Numbered from the stretch's first letter, positions 8,975 to 18,166 are shown. The stretch: 42,951 nucleotides of DNA from Terriglobia bacterium (GCA_020072925.1 JAIQGA010000035.1:1-42951), one strand, 5' to 3'. Notes: generated by a model from the sequence alone, not told the origin. Made by a program: numbers and translations.

Positions 8975-10651
8975 TCATTCTTCCATGTGCTTGGCAATCT
9001 GGGGGTCGATGGCTGTTGCTTCCTTGAGCGCCTCGGCCGCCTTCTTCGATTCCCCTGCTTCTTGGTATAAGCGACCTAGCAAGTAATAAGCCTCCGCGTA
9101 GCGGGGATGCAGTTCGACAGCCGTCTCGAATTCCTTAATGCTCTCCGGTCTGCGCCCCTCTTTAAGCAGCACATTGCCCAATCCATAATGAGCTTGCCAA
9201 TCCCCAGGCTCCAGCCGTAAAGCCGTCTTAAACTCACTGCCCGCTTCCTCGAAGCTACCTTTTAGGGAAAGGGCCAACGCCAAGTTACGGTGAATTTCTG
9301 CGTAGTCCGGGCGGAGTTCCAGGGCGGCTCGAAAGTAACCGATAGCGCCGTCAAACTCCTCCCGCTCGCTTAACGTAATGCCCTTCTCGTTATAAATCTG
9401 GACCTGCATGTCAGTATCCCGATTCTTGCGACGATCGCGAAATTTCTGCGTCACCGCTTCGGCTTCTTGTAGCTTGCCTTGCCGCCGGAGGATCTGGCTG
9501 AGATTGAGAAGGGAGGGCTCGTGCCGCGGATCTATTTCGACCGTCTTGCGGAATTCCGTGACGGCGCCTTCAAAGTCTCCCTCTTGACGCAGGATTAACC
9601 CGAGCTGGTAGTGAGCTTCAACGAGTTTGGGGTTCATGAGCAGGGATCGCTTGAACTCCGCGACGGCTTTCGGAAAGTCACCCTTGACCCGGAAATATAG
9701 ACCGTGGATGTAGTACAAGACTGGTTCGTTGGGGTCCAATTTTGAGGCTGTTTGCAGAGCGCGAGTGGCCCCGTCAAAGTCTCGCTGCTCTAACAGCATG
9801 TGGGCGAGGTGTACATAAGCGGCGGCAAAGTCAGGTTTCAGGCGTGTCGCTTCCTGGAATTCGGCCACCGCTTTTTCCCGCTGGTCGAGGCGATCGAAAG
9901 TCAACCCCATCCCGTAATGCGCGGCAGCGAAGCGAGGATCAACTCGCAGGGCGTTTTGGAACTCTGCCAGCGCTTCGTCATAATGTTCGCTTTCCATCAA
10001 GGTCCAGCCCAGTTGGTAGCGAACCTGAAGATTGTTCGGCTGGAAAAACAATATCGACTGGAATTCGGTCATCGCCTCCCAGGGCTTCCCCCTTTCCCTT
10101 AACACCACACCCACTTGCTTATGGGCCTCAGCAAGTTGGGGTTGGAGGCCAACTGCCTTTCGGAAGTCCCTTAGGGCGGCATCCGTTTCTCCAGTCCGCC
10201 GTTCCGCCATGGCAAGCTCGTAAAGGGCCGCGGGATAGTTGGGCTTCAGCCGCAGGGCCTCCTGGAATTCCTGGATCGCTTTCTTGAACTCCCCTTGGAG
10301 GAGAAAAGTCTGCGCGAGCAGGTAGCGAGGTTCCCAGTACTGCGGTTGCAATGCGACGGCTTTCTCTAGTTCTGCACTAGCTGCCCGCATGTCCCCGCTT
10401 GCCCGAAGGGCTTTCCCCAGCCCGACGTGGGCTGAAGCTGAGTTCGGCTGAAGTTGGAGAACGGCTCGAAATTCCAGGATAGCGCCCTGAGAGTTCTTTT
10501 GCTCTAGTTGCAGGCTAGCTTTCCGTTGGTGTTCCCGGGCCTCTCCTCCTCGGTTCTGTCCAGCCGGGGCGAAGCCTCCAAAAAAGAGCGCCCCGCAGAG
10601 TGCAAGAAGGTTAATCATTCCTCCTCTGCGGGGCTGACTGTGCTTCCGCAT
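8975..10651 (-). CDS. TPR-repeat protein, exported
   Basis: 558-aa protein with a short N-terminal hydrophobic signal (INLLALCGALFFGGFAPAG) followed by about 15 TPR units. Its beginning (AILEFRAVLQLQPNSASAHV) closely resembles that of the downstream 1375-aa protein, so the two are tandem paralogues. One irregular linker (KFRDRRKNRDTDMQ, near residue 405) divides it into two blocks, as in the larger protein. The start is uncertain: ATG at 10651 gives a basic n-region and has a weak AGGTTAG upstream, while ATG at 10618 is preceded by GAGGAGGA but with almost no spacing. It lies 88 bp downstream of the receptor gene and probably belongs to its transcription unit or has a promoter in that gap. 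Confidence 0.85.
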   Translation of the reverse strand: MRKHSQPRRGGMINLLALCGALFFGGFAPAGQNRGGEAREHQRKASLQLEQKNSQGAILEFRAVLQLQPNSASAHVGLGKALRASGDMRAASAELEKAVALQPQYWEPRYLLAQTFLLQGEFKKAIQEFQEALRLKPNYPAALYELAMAERRTGETDAALRDFRKAVGLQPQLAEAHKQVGVVLRERGKPWEAMTEFQSILFFQPNNLQVRYQLGWTLMESEHYDEALAEFQNALRVDPRFAAAHYGMGLTFDRLDQREKAVAEFQEATRLKPDFAAAYVHLAHMLLEQRDFDGATRALQTASKLDPNEPVLYYIHGLYFRVKGDFPKAVAEFKRSLLMNPKLVEAHYQLGLILRQEGDFEGAVTEFRKTVEIDPRHEPSLLNLSQILRRQGKLQEAEAVTQKFRDRRKNRDTDMQVQIYNEKGITLSEREEFDGAIGYFRAALELRPDYAEIHRNLALALSLKGSFEEAGSEFKTALRLEPGDWQAHYGLGNVLLKEGRRPESIKEFETAVELHPRYAEAYYLLGRLYQEAGESKKAAEALKEATAIDPQIAKHMEE

Positions 10652-10667
10652 ACAGCTAACCTATCAT

Positions 10668-10675
10668 TAAGCGTT
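10668..10675. promoter_or_regulatory. TAAGCGTT element upstream of the TPR pair
   Basis: The 88-bp gap before the TPR gene contains TAAGCGTT. The same eight bases, in inverted orientation relative to the genes, occur at 14504-14511 upstream of the receptor. A short shared word like this could be a regulator site or chance. Confidence 0.2.
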
Positions 10676-10739
10676 CACAATAAATAACACAACCTCCCCG
10701 TGATTTCCGATCCTGCTCCATCCGGGGATTCGTTCAGTC

Positions 10740-13700
10740 TCAAAAGATCCACTTTCCTCCAAACTGGATTTGCCGTCCCGGTCCGGCGAAGTTCAACCGA
10801 CCAAAGTTGCCGCTCTGCAAGTTCACCCACTGAGTGTTGCCGGAAGTGGCCGCCAAGTTGGGCAGGTTGAAGATGTTGAACAATTCTGCTCGGATCTGGA
10901 TCCTACCAAGCCTTTCCGAAATCGGGAAGTCACGAAAGAACGAGAAATCCCAATTCTGTTTAGCCTTGTCACGAAGCGTGTTTCGTCCCAAGTATCCAAA
11001 GCGGCATTCCGACGCCGGCACAATTCTACAATCTGGCGCGAACTGAAAAGCGTTAGGATTGACCCACACCAGGCTCTTTACGTCCCGGCCGGCGGTAGGG
11101 TCGCTAATCTGATCAGGGCGGTAAAAGCCGAGATTCCCGGTATTAGGGAGGTCCGTGCTCACGTTGGGCGTAAACGGGCGCCCGGAGTAGAACGATGTGA
11201 TTCCGTTGACCTGCCAGTTCCCAAGGATCGCGCTTGCGAGCCCTCCCTGTCTAAAGTAAGACTTCCCTTTTCCAAAAGGCAATGCCCAAGTGTAGCTGAT
11301 GACGAGCATGTGGGGGATATCGAAGTCGGAAACCGATTTTTCACCCGGGAGGTTATTGGGGTTCTGTATCTCGCACCCTTCGATACCAGCATAGCCCGAA
11401 CAACCCGTGTCTGTCGATTTCGACCAAGTGTAAGACACCAGGTAGCTCAATCCGTAGTTCAAGCGTTGGTCCAGCTTAAACTGAAAGGCGTTGTACCAAG
11501 CCGAGCCGATTTGTCGCCCCCCGACGAGGAATCCCGAAATCCCGTATTTGGCGTAGGGTCGGCGTGGGTCTACCGGACCTGCGCCGGGTGTTGGCGCCAC
11601 ATTTTGAATGAACCCTGAATAAAGCCTGGAACCTTTAGAGCCTACATAGGCTGCGGTGAGGGTCAGGGAGTTGGTCATTTGCCGCTGAACGTCCAAGTTC
11701 CAAGCGCCGATATAGGGGTTCTTCCCCTTCGTGTTTATAGTTTGGGCCGAGCCGTGATTGAAAGTCGGAGGCACGCCTCGGATCGGAGGGAACGGATGCT
11801 GAGTGTCCACGGTAAACACCGGATCGTTGAGGTTACCCTGGCTTATATTCGCACCGAAGGGCCACTGGCCAGTGGTGCTGACCCCTTGATTGCCTTGAAT
11901 TACATTTGCCCAATTATCAAAGAACCATCCGCCCCCTGCGCGGACAACCGTGCGATCGCTTAGCCGGTAGGCCAGTCCAAGCCGGGGCTGAAAATTGTCG
12001 TAAACGGGCTCCGCTAGAGAGTTCCGCCCGGACATAGCCACACCCGGTGGCAGCGTTCCCCCCGGAATGCATCCGTACGGATTACCGTTGGCATCACAGG
12101 CCGGAGGGACCTTCGATCCCGCTAGGTAATAGTTACCAGTGGAAAGGTCGAACCCCGAGATCCAATTGTTTCGTGCTGAGGGAGGCGTACTATGGTCCCA
12201 GCGCAGTCCGAAGTTCATAGTCAGTTTCGGCGTCACCCTCCAGCTGTCCTGCCCATAAAAACCCATCTCAGTGAACCACGCGACCGTGCCCGCATTACCA
12301 CCATAAATTGCGGCGGTATCCACATCCCCTATAAGGAGACTGGCCAGCTCGTTTCCTGTCGTAGCCCGGTTTTGGGTGTCACCAGTTTGGTCCCGCTTGA
12401 ATGCCACAGACGGAGACGTCGAAATAAGAGTTTCGTGGATGTGAAACCACTGCGCGCCAGCCTTAAAGGTGTGACGTCCCATGGTTTTGGTGATGTCACC
12501 AGCGTACTGTTGAACTCTATTGGGGTCTTCTCCTGTACCGGCGGAGCCGTCTATTGATACATAACGCGGCAGCCCGACATTTGGAAACATAGGTATATTG
12601 CCCCCTCCACCGAGGGTAAGCGAGGCGTCCGGCACAGCGAAACCGGCATCACTAAACAATTGAATCTTGTCAGACGGCTGTGCAATCAAGACACGCATCC
12701 TGACTTGCTGGAACGCAGCCCTTAGATCCAAGCCAGCAGTCGAACCGAAATTATGCACCCAGTGCAAGCCCACAATGTGGCGCGTGGACGTGTTACTGCT
12801 GGCACCGTTCGGGACACTCCCCGGCATAAGCTGGCGGGCGCCGAACCGTAACCACTGGCCATACACCAAGTCATTATCACCAAAGCGATGATCAACCCTA
12901 ATAGAGTGTTGGTTCCACACGTTGGTCGCCGACTGCGTATTGACGTAGTTAACGCTAAACGGGTCAGCCGGGTCTTGAAGAGGCAAATTGGGCAAGGGAA
13001 CCCACCTTTGCCAAGCAACCAGCGGATTAAACTCGCCCGCCGGGTATTGCCCCGGGTGACTGGAGGGCAACGTGGTGGGGTCGATAACATTCCCCGGAAA
13101 AGGTTCACGGACAAAGCCCGTGGCCTGCGCCACCAAACCAGTCGTTGGATCGACCTGTCCCGCGGTCGTGGCCCGGCCGGTATAAGGGTTGAAGATTTGG
13201 TTCTCGAACACTGGCCGGCCTAAGGCATCCACACCCACCTGCGACCCCAGCGATTCGCTGAAATCTCCAGCCCACTCCGCCGCCGTAGGCACATGAGCAC
13301 GGTTGGTAGCACCTTGCGTAAACCGGTATCCCTCGTAATTTGTGAAGAACCAGGTGTTATGCTTCAACTTCCCAATCGGTATCGGCCCCCCCACGCTAAA
13401 CCCAAACTGATTCTGGTTGAAGTTGGGCCGCGTTGCGGGATCGAAGAAGTTTCGGGCCGACACCGCCTTGTTCCGGTTGAACTCATACACGGAGCCGTGG
13501 AAAGTATTCGTCCCGGACTTCGTGATCACGTTGATTTGGCCGCCCAACGATCCGCCCGCCTCCGCATTGTCGTTGTGCGTCTCCACGTCAAACTCTTGGA
13601 TGCTGTCCAAGCTAGGGTTGATGGCAAACCCGCTGTAGTAGGCGTCGTAATTGATAATCCCGTCCACCATGAAAAAGCTGCTGCGCGAGAATTGACCGCC

Positions 13701-14279
13701 AACGGCGGGAAGGATAGAGTTGCCAACAAAGTCATAACCTGCATGATAGTCTACTGGGCTGGCTCCCGGTACCAGCAGAAGCAACTGGCTGAAGTTCCGC
13801 CCGTTGAGAGGTAGGTCGGCAACCTTTCCCTGGTCCACCAGGGTGCCCAACGTTGCGGTTCCGGTTTGCAGGGTCGGGGGCGCCCCGGTCACTTCCACTT
13901 TCTGTGTCACTGCACCGACTTCCAGCACAAAATCCAGGGTTGAAGATTGGTTTACAATCAGCACGAGGTCGCTGCGCACCGTAGTCTTGAACCCCTGGCC
14001 GCCTGCGGTCACCGTATAGGTTCCTGGTGGCAAGTTCAGAAGCACGTACTGCCCAGCGGCATTGGTGGTAGCCTTGTACTCCACGGAAGTCCCGGAATTC
14101 GTGGCCACCACCTGAGCTTGTGGCACGACCCCCCCACTGGGATCGCTGACCGTTCCGTTCAAAGTCGCCGTAGTTGTAACTTGCGCAGCAAGGCGCATCG
14201 GCTGGAATAGACCAACGCTGAACCACGCCACCGCGCAAGACAATGCAAAGAACCTCAAAAATCCACACGCTGGCCGCAT
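10740..14279 (-). CDS. TonB-dependent-receptor-like outer membrane protein with N-terminal carboxypeptidase-regulatory domain
   Basis: 1179-aa outer-membrane beta-barrel. The start at 14279 is chosen because GAGGAGG lies 7 nt upstream and a signal peptide follows (MRPACGFLRFFALSCAVAWF), ending in LAAQ. Residues about 35-120 form a CarboxypepD_reg-like Ig fold (GTVSDPSGGVVPQAQV, LPPGTYTVTAGG). Next comes the plug region with the LPLNGRNFSQL motif (about 155-165) and ITKSGTNTFHGSVYEF, then a long barrel ending in the aromatic GGKWIF. The family, abundant in Acidobacteriota, is thought to import oligosaccharides or other large nutrients with TonB energy. The exact ligand is unknown. It heads the minus-strand cluster with the two TPR genes and the glycosidases, which suggests a polysaccharide. 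Confidence 0.85.
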   Translation of the reverse strand: MRPACGFLRFFALSCAVAWFSVGLFQPMRLAAQVTTTATLNGTVSDPSGGVVPQAQVVATNSGTSVEYKATTNAAGQYVLLNLPPGTYTVTAGGQGFKTTVRSDLVLIVNQSSTLDFVLEVGAVTQKVEVTGAPPTLQTGTATLGTLVDQGKVADLPLNGRNFSQLLLLVPGASPVDYHAGYDFVGNSILPAVGGQFSRSSFFMVDGIINYDAYYSGFAINPSLDSIQEFDVETHNDNAEAGGSLGGQINVITKSGTNTFHGSVYEFNRNKAVSARNFFDPATRPNFNQNQFGFSVGGPIPIGKLKHNTWFFTNYEGYRFTQGATNRAHVPTAAEWAGDFSESLGSQVGVDALGRPVFENQIFNPYTGRATTAGQVDPTTGLVAQATGFVREPFPGNVIDPTTLPSSHPGQYPAGEFNPLVAWQRWVPLPNLPLQDPADPFSVNYVNTQSATNVWNQHSIRVDHRFGDNDLVYGQWLRFGARQLMPGSVPNGASSNTSTRHIVGLHWVHNFGSTAGLDLRAAFQQVRMRVLIAQPSDKIQLFSDAGFAVPDASLTLGGGGNIPMFPNVGLPRYVSIDGSAGTGEDPNRVQQYAGDITKTMGRHTFKAGAQWFHIHETLISTSPSVAFKRDQTGDTQNRATTGNELASLLIGDVDTAAIYGGNAGTVAWFTEMGFYGQDSWRVTPKLTMNFGLRWDHSTPPSARNNWISGFDLSTGNYYLAGSKVPPACDANGNPYGCIPGGTLPPGVAMSGRNSLAEPVYDNFQPRLGLAYRLSDRTVVRAGGGWFFDNWANVIQGNQGVSTTGQWPFGANISQGNLNDPVFTVDTQHPFPPIRGVPPTFNHGSAQTINTKGKNPYIGAWNLDVQRQMTNSLTLTAAYVGSKGSRLYSGFIQNVAPTPGAGPVDPRRPYAKYGISGFLVGGRQIGSAWYNAFQFKLDQRLNYGLSYLVSYTWSKSTDTGCSGYAGIEGCEIQNPNNLPGEKSVSDFDIPHMLVISYTWALPFGKGKSYFRQGGLASAILGNWQVNGITSFYSGRPFTPNVSTDLPNTGNLGFYRPDQISDPTAGRDVKSLVWVNPNAFQFAPDCRIVPASECRFGYLGRNTLRDKAKQNWDFSFFRDFPISERLGRIQIRAELFNIFNLPNLAATSGNTQWVNLQSGNFGRLNFAGPGRQIQFGGKWIF

Positions 14280-14418
14280 TTTAGATCCTCCTCTCAATGT
14301 TCTAACCCAATTAACCCTTGACCCGACGCTGAAAGGGGCAGCAGGGCTGGTACTTTGCCCCCAAGTAGCACTCCCGCTCTCTTCACTTCTAGTCCCTCGA
14401 TGACGATATCGACCTATC

Positions 14419-14447
14419 ATCTATCACCTACCGGACCACGTTGTCAA
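14419..14447 (-). promoter_or_regulatory. Sigma70-type promoter for the receptor/TPR cluster
   Basis: On the minus strand TTGACA (14447-14442) is followed after 17 nt by ATAGAT (14424-14419), a good sigma70-like pair. It lies about 140 bp upstream of the chosen receptor start, leaving a leader that includes the GAGGAGG ribosome binding site. Confidence 0.5.
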
Positions 14448-14583
14448 GAGATTTTTTTCGATCATGAATTCGGCCCAAAGTCCCTGATCATCCGATGCCG
14501 TTAAACGCTTATGAATCAGTGAGATTCTTAGATAAGCCCAAAGCAGGCAGCAAATGCGGCGGTAAATTCACTTTCAATTTAGG

Positions 14584-14602
14584 TATTCCATAATCCGGAA
14601 TA
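14584..14602. promoter_or_regulatory. Inverted repeat TATTCC-N7-GGAATA
   Basis: Perfect 6-bp arms TATTCC and GGAATA are separated by 7 bp in the AT-rich part of the divergent region, about 140 bp upstream of the minus-strand promoter. The geometry suits a dimeric regulator; no family is assigned. Confidence 0.25.
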
Positions 14603-14827
14603 AAAGCTTCTGCAATGCAATTAACACCGTCGGATAGAGGAAATCATTACGGTAGCGCTCAAACAATTGACCGACACTAAGTCGGGTATATTATCCTCAA
14701 CACTGCCGCGCTTGGCCTCGCAGGTCGCCCCAGAAACATTCCTTCCTTTCGGCCAGAAAGCCTGCAAACTGTTCTGTAGTATAGTCGGTCCGTGTCAAGG
14801 GTGTAGGCTCCTTTCCAAGCGAGTTCC

Positions 14828-14843
14828 TGTTGTCCACACAACA
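14828..14843. promoter_or_regulatory. Perfect 16-bp palindrome, candidate GntR/FCD operator
   Basis: TGTTGT-CCAC-ACAACA has perfect 6-bp arms. Its TTGT...ACAA core resembles operators of FCD-type GntR regulators, and one such regulator is encoded in the downstream cluster. It lies about 60 bp upstream of a promoter candidate, and about 470 bp before the first gene. The 4-bp spacer is longer than in the best-known sites. Confidence 0.35.
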
Positions 14844-14903
14844 AAAACCTGCACCCTCTGCCTTTATGCACAATCAGATTTACGTCACCGCTGTTGTTTT
14901 GCC

Positions 14904-14932
14904 TTGACCACCGCTTCCCTTCGCGCTAATCT
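14904..14932 (+). promoter_or_regulatory. Candidate promoter for the dehydrogenase cluster
   Basis: TTGACC (14904-14909), a 17-nt spacer and TAATCT (14927-14932) match sigma70 consensus well. The leader before the first gene would be about 370 nt, which is long, so another promoter nearer the gene is possible. Confidence 0.35.
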
Positions 14933-15312
14933 GATAGATGATAGTCTGAGCTTCCGGCGGATCGGAAATAGCGAATAGGCTTGGCCAATCTGCCCAGCAC
15001 CGAGCTCCGGAATCAACAAGAATCCTGAGGCCACATGCCACTCAACAAGTGCCCGACCGTACGTCAAGCCAAAACTGCGAGGCGCCGTGGCAGGAAAGTA
15101 TCTGGCCTGTTCCGCAGCGCGCGTAATGCGCGAACTGCGTTTGTGGTCTGCTCGTAGCTTTTCTCACAAATGACCAAGGAGGTCTGACCTGGCGCTTTGA
15201 TTCGAGCCCATGAGGCGACCCAAGAGAAGAGACCCAGGGGGGAAGAAAGGGAGCCTCCGTTTCCACATCCAAGGATTTTGCCCGTTTGAGGTTGCATAGG
15301 CACGGGATCGAG

Positions 15313-16323
15313 ATGAAAATTCTGCGGCTTAATTCGGACACGTTCCCCATGACGCCCCAAGAACTCCGGGAGTATGAACGGGCCGTGATCGAGGTTGTTC
15401 GCCGGGAAACAGTTAATGAGAGTCAAGACGATGGGCTTTTACGGGATTTGGATGCCTTGGCGATCGTTTCGGCCAAGGTCGGGGGAAGTCTGATCAAGCG
15501 CCTGGAGAAGTGCAAGGTCATCTCGCGTTACGGGAGCGGGACGGACAACATCGACGTGCCATCAGCTACCTCTTGCGCGATTGTGGTGACGAACGTGCCC
15601 GATTTCTGTCTTTCGGAGGTGGCGGACCACACGATGGCGTTGATGTTAGGGCTCGCTCGGAAGCTCCTAATCATGGACCGCTCCACCCGCGCAGGGGAAT
15701 GGCAGGCGCGCCTAAATCGGCCAGTCAGGCGAATTGCTGGAAGGACCCTCGGTTTGGTGGGGTTCGGAGGGATCGCCCAGAAAGTAGCGAGCCGCGCGGC
15801 AGCCTTTGATCTTCGTATTGTCGCCACGGACCCGCGGCTGGACTCCGCGGCATGTGCCCGGCTTGGGGTCGATCCTGTTTCGCTACCGGAATTGCTTGAG
15901 CTGAGTGACTTTGTCTCGCTTCACGTGCCTCTCCTTCCCGATACTTTTCATTTGATCGGTGAAGGGGAATTGCGCCGCATGAAGCCTTCGGCTTTCCTTA
16001 TTAACACTGCTCGCGGAGCAGTTGTGGACGAAAGTGCACTTGTAAAAGCACTGAAAGAGGGATGGATTGCGGGCGCCGGCTTGGATGTCTATGAAGGCTT
16101 GGCGATGTTTGATCCGAGCCCTCAGGTTCCTGATCACCCGCTGTTCAAGTTGGAGAATGTCATCCTTACTCCACACTCGGCAGGATGTTCTGTGGACTCG
16201 CTGGAGGAGTTGTGCCAGCGGGGTGCGCAAAATGCCGTGGCGGTGCTGAAAGGGCGATGGCCCCTGCATTGTGTGAACCCGGCAGTTGTGCCCAGGATTT
16301 CTCTTGTCGGCAAGGTGGGGTGA
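15313..16323 (+). CDS. D-2-hydroxyacid dehydrogenase (phosphoglycerate-dehydrogenase-like)
   Basis: 336-aa NAD-dependent dehydrogenase that interconverts a D-2-hydroxy acid and a 2-oxo acid in the cytoplasm. The sequence shows the NAD-binding G-F-G-G-I-A turn (about 150-155), SRYGSGTDNID, the catalytic Arg234 in LINTARGAVVDE, the Glu in LDVYEG (261) and His288 in LTPHSAG, which is the full Arg-Glu-His triad of the family. There is no regulatory ACT domain, unlike long SerA enzymes. The start at 15313 is preferred over an upstream TTG, which would add nine residues; the ribosome binding site is weak. It is the first gene of the plus-strand cluster, 8 bp ahead of an SDR gene. In context it probably yields or reduces the 2-oxo acid used by the E1 enzyme rather than making serine. 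Confidence 0.85.
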   Translation: MKILRLNSDTFPMTPQELREYERAVIEVVRRETVNESQDDGLLRDLDALAIVSAKVGGSLIKRLEKCKVISRYGSGTDNIDVPSATSCAIVVTNVPDFCLSEVADHTMALMLGLARKLLIMDRSTRAGEWQARLNRPVRRIAGRTLGLVGFGGIAQKVASRAAAFDLRIVATDPRLDSAACARLGVDPVSLPELLELSDFVSLHVPLLPDTFHLIGEGELRRMKPSAFLINTARGAVVDESALVKALKEGWIAGAGLDVYEGLAMFDPSPQVPDHPLFKLENVILTPHSAGCSVDSLEELCQRGAQNAVAVLKGRWPLHCVNPAVVPRISLVGKVG

Positions 16324-16331
16324 CTCGATCC

Positions 16332-17111
16332 ATGGGACGACTCGAAAACAAAGTGGCGCTGATCACAGGAGCAGCAGGCGGGCTCGGACGCTCTTTGGCT
16401 GCAACATTTGCCCGCGAAGGGTCACGCTTATTCCTTTGCGATATTAATAAAATTCAGCTCGAGCGGCAGGTAGCTGAACTCTGTAGCCAGAGGGCCGATG
16501 TTTCCGGTTCGGCCTGCGACTTAGCGGTGACGGACCAGGCACGGTCAATGGTAGACCGGGCCCTACAAGCATATGGGCGCATTGATATCCTTGTAAACAA
16601 CGCTGCGGTGAGTAGCACAAAGAGGCTTTGGGACCTGTCAGAATCGGATTGGGACGCAGTTCTGGGTGTAAACGTAAAAGGGCTCTTCTTTGTTTTGCAG
16701 ACCGCGGCGAAGCACATGATCTCCAACAGACAAGGATCGATCATTAACATCGCGTCTGTTGCTGGCAGAGTGGGGCGCCCTACACTCATCCACTATGCAG
16801 CCAGCAAAGCTGCAGTCATCTCGATCACGCGCTCCTGCGCTCTGGGACTGGCTTCCTACAATGTGCGTGTGAATGCGATAGCCCCCGGCATGATTGAGAC
16901 GGGAATGCTCGACGAGCTTCGCGCTGAGTGGGCCCGAAACTCGGACGCCAACGGATTGGCCCAGCAACTTTCGCCTGCTAAAACAGTCCCGCTCGGCCGC
17001 GTAGCCCAGCCCGAAGAAATCGTGGGAGCGGCGGTTTACCTCGCGAGTGACGAGTCGAAATATGTCACGGGACAGACCCTGAATGTTTGTGGCGGGATTG
17101 TCATGAGCTAA
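16332..17111 (+). CDS. SDR-family NAD(P)-dependent oxidoreductase
   Basis: 259-aa classical short-chain dehydrogenase (FabG-like fold). Visible motifs are the cofactor turn TGAAGGLG (12-19), NNAA (89-92), and the catalytic Ser142, Tyr155 and Lys159 of YAASK. The end NVCGGIVM is typical of the family. Asp37 after the second strand (LFLCDINK) suggests NAD rather than NADP. The start at 16332 is preceded by AGGTGGGG, which overlaps the stop of the dehydrogenase upstream. Family members oxidise sugars, sugar acids, diols or hydroxyketones. Placed between a 2-hydroxyacid dehydrogenase and an E1 pair, it probably oxidises a hydroxyl group of the same catabolic intermediate; the substrate is unknown. 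Confidence 0.85.
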   Translation: MGRLENKVALITGAAGGLGRSLAATFAREGSRLFLCDINKIQLERQVAELCSQRADVSGSACDLAVTDQARSMVDRALQAYGRIDILVNNAAVSSTKRLWDLSESDWDAVLGVNVKGLFFVLQTAAKHMISNRQGSIINIASVAGRVGRPTLIHYAASKAAVISITRSCALGLASYNVRVNAIAPGMIETGMLDELRAEWARNSDANGLAQQLSPAKTVPLGRVAQPEEIVGAAVYLASDESKYVTGQTLNVCGGIVMS

Positions 17112-17152
17112 CTGTTCTCGACTTCAGTAGAGAAAACATTATCGAGGGACCG

Positions 17153-18166
17153 ATGCGACCGCTTCTTTCCGATCATATTGTGTGCAGAGAAATCTACCGC
17201 AAGATGCGCCTGATCCGCCGTTTTGAAGAGCGGGTCGTTGAACTGGTCAACCGGAACGAAATTGCCGGTACTACCCACGAATACAGCGGCCAGGAAGCTG
17301 TAGCCGTAGGTGTTTGTACAGTGCTTGAACCAGAAGATGTGATCACTAGCACGCATCGCGGCCATGGCCATCTGATTGCGAAAGGCGGGGACGTCAGGCG
17401 GATGATGGCAGAGCTTTTGGGGCGATCAACGGGTTATAACCGCGGCAAGGGTGGCTCGATGCATATTGCTGACCTGTCATTGGGCATCTTTGGTGCCAAT
17501 GGCATCGTGGGAGCGGGTGTCCCTATTGCGGCCGGAGCAGCGTGGTCATCTAAGATCAAGAAAGTCGGGCGCGTGGCCGTCGCCTTCTTCGGCGACGGCG
17601 GGGCGAACCAGGGGGTCGTCCACGAAACCATGAACATTGCTGGTATCTGGCAACTGCCCCTGGTCTTCGTATGCGAGAACAACCAATATGCTGTCTCCAC
17701 GCGGGTTACTTATGCAACCGCGGGATCCAGCATTGCGGCGCGTGCCTCTGGATATGGATTCCCGGGCTGTATCGTGGATGGAATGGACGTCGGCGCGGTG
17801 ATGGAGGCTGCACAGGATGCCGTGTCTCGCGCACGGTCAGGCAATGGGCCCACTTTGCTCGAGTGCCAGACTTATCGGTTCCATGGACATTTTACAGCCG
17901 AGCGCGCCCTGGGAATCCGCTATCGGACCGAATCCGAAGTGGAGATGTGGAAGCGACGGGATCCGGTCAATTCGTGGGGCGCATGCCTTGAGGAGCTTGG
18001 ATATCTGAACGGTGCAGAGCGAGATAAACTCGATGATGAGGTCGATAAGCTGCTGGATGAGGCAGTGGAATACGCGCGATCAAGCCCCTGGCCCGAGCAA
18101 GCGGAGGCTCTCGAACATATGTATGTCACGCGTTATCCAGGACTACCAGCCGCGACGTCTCTATGA
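17153..18166 (+). CDS. Thiamine-dependent dehydrogenase E1 component, alpha subunit (pyruvate/acetoin type)
   Basis: 337-aa alpha subunit of an alpha2beta2 thiamine-diphosphate enzyme that oxidatively cleaves a 2-oxo acid or an alpha-hydroxyketone such as acetoin, passing the acyl group to lipoyl-lysine. It carries the ThDP/Mg site GDGGANQGVVHE (GDG 147-149) to CENNQYA (Asn177), and the lead-in ITSTHRGHGHLIAKG with the conserved His residues. The start at 17153 has GAGGG 5 nt upstream. Its stop overlaps the start of the beta-subunit gene (ATGA), so the two are translationally coupled. Its length and the close coupling to beta resemble AcoA/PdhA proteins. Alpha-subunit sequence alone does not fix the substrate. 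Confidence 0.9.
   Translation: MRPLLSDHIVCREIYRKMRLIRRFEERVVELVNRNEIAGTTHEYSGQEAVAVGVCTVLEPEDVITSTHRGHGHLIAKGGDVRRMMAELLGRSTGYNRGKGGSMHIADLSLGIFGANGIVGAGVPIAAGAAWSSKIKKVGRVAVAFFGDGGANQGVVHETMNIAGIWQLPLVFVCENNQYAVSTRVTYATAGSSIAARASGYGFPGCIVDGMDVGAVMEAAQDAVSRARSGNGPTLLECQTYRFHGHFTAERALGIRYRTESEVEMWKRRDPVNSWGACLEELGYLNGAERDKLDDEVDKLLDEAVEYARSSPWPEQAEALEHMYVTRYPGLPAATSL

Larger units (their letters stand above)
14448..15312. other. Divergent intergenic control region
   Basis: About 865 bp without a convincing gene; short open frames here have no recognisable content or good ribosome binding sites. It separates the minus-strand receptor cluster from the plus-strand dehydrogenase cluster. It holds three candidate regulatory inverted repeats or boxes (14504-14511, 14584-14602, 14828-14843) and a plus-strand promoter candidate (14904-14932). 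Confidence 0.5.

Noticed and set aside
4802-10651. Repeats in this region as a CRISPR or tandem DNA repeat array
   Set aside because: The periodicity is about 102 bp and degenerate, and it is fully explained by the 34-residue protein repeats.
14667-14978. 103-codon plus-strand frame in the divergent region
   Set aside because: No ribosome binding site, no recognisable motif, and it spans the promoter candidate and palindrome.
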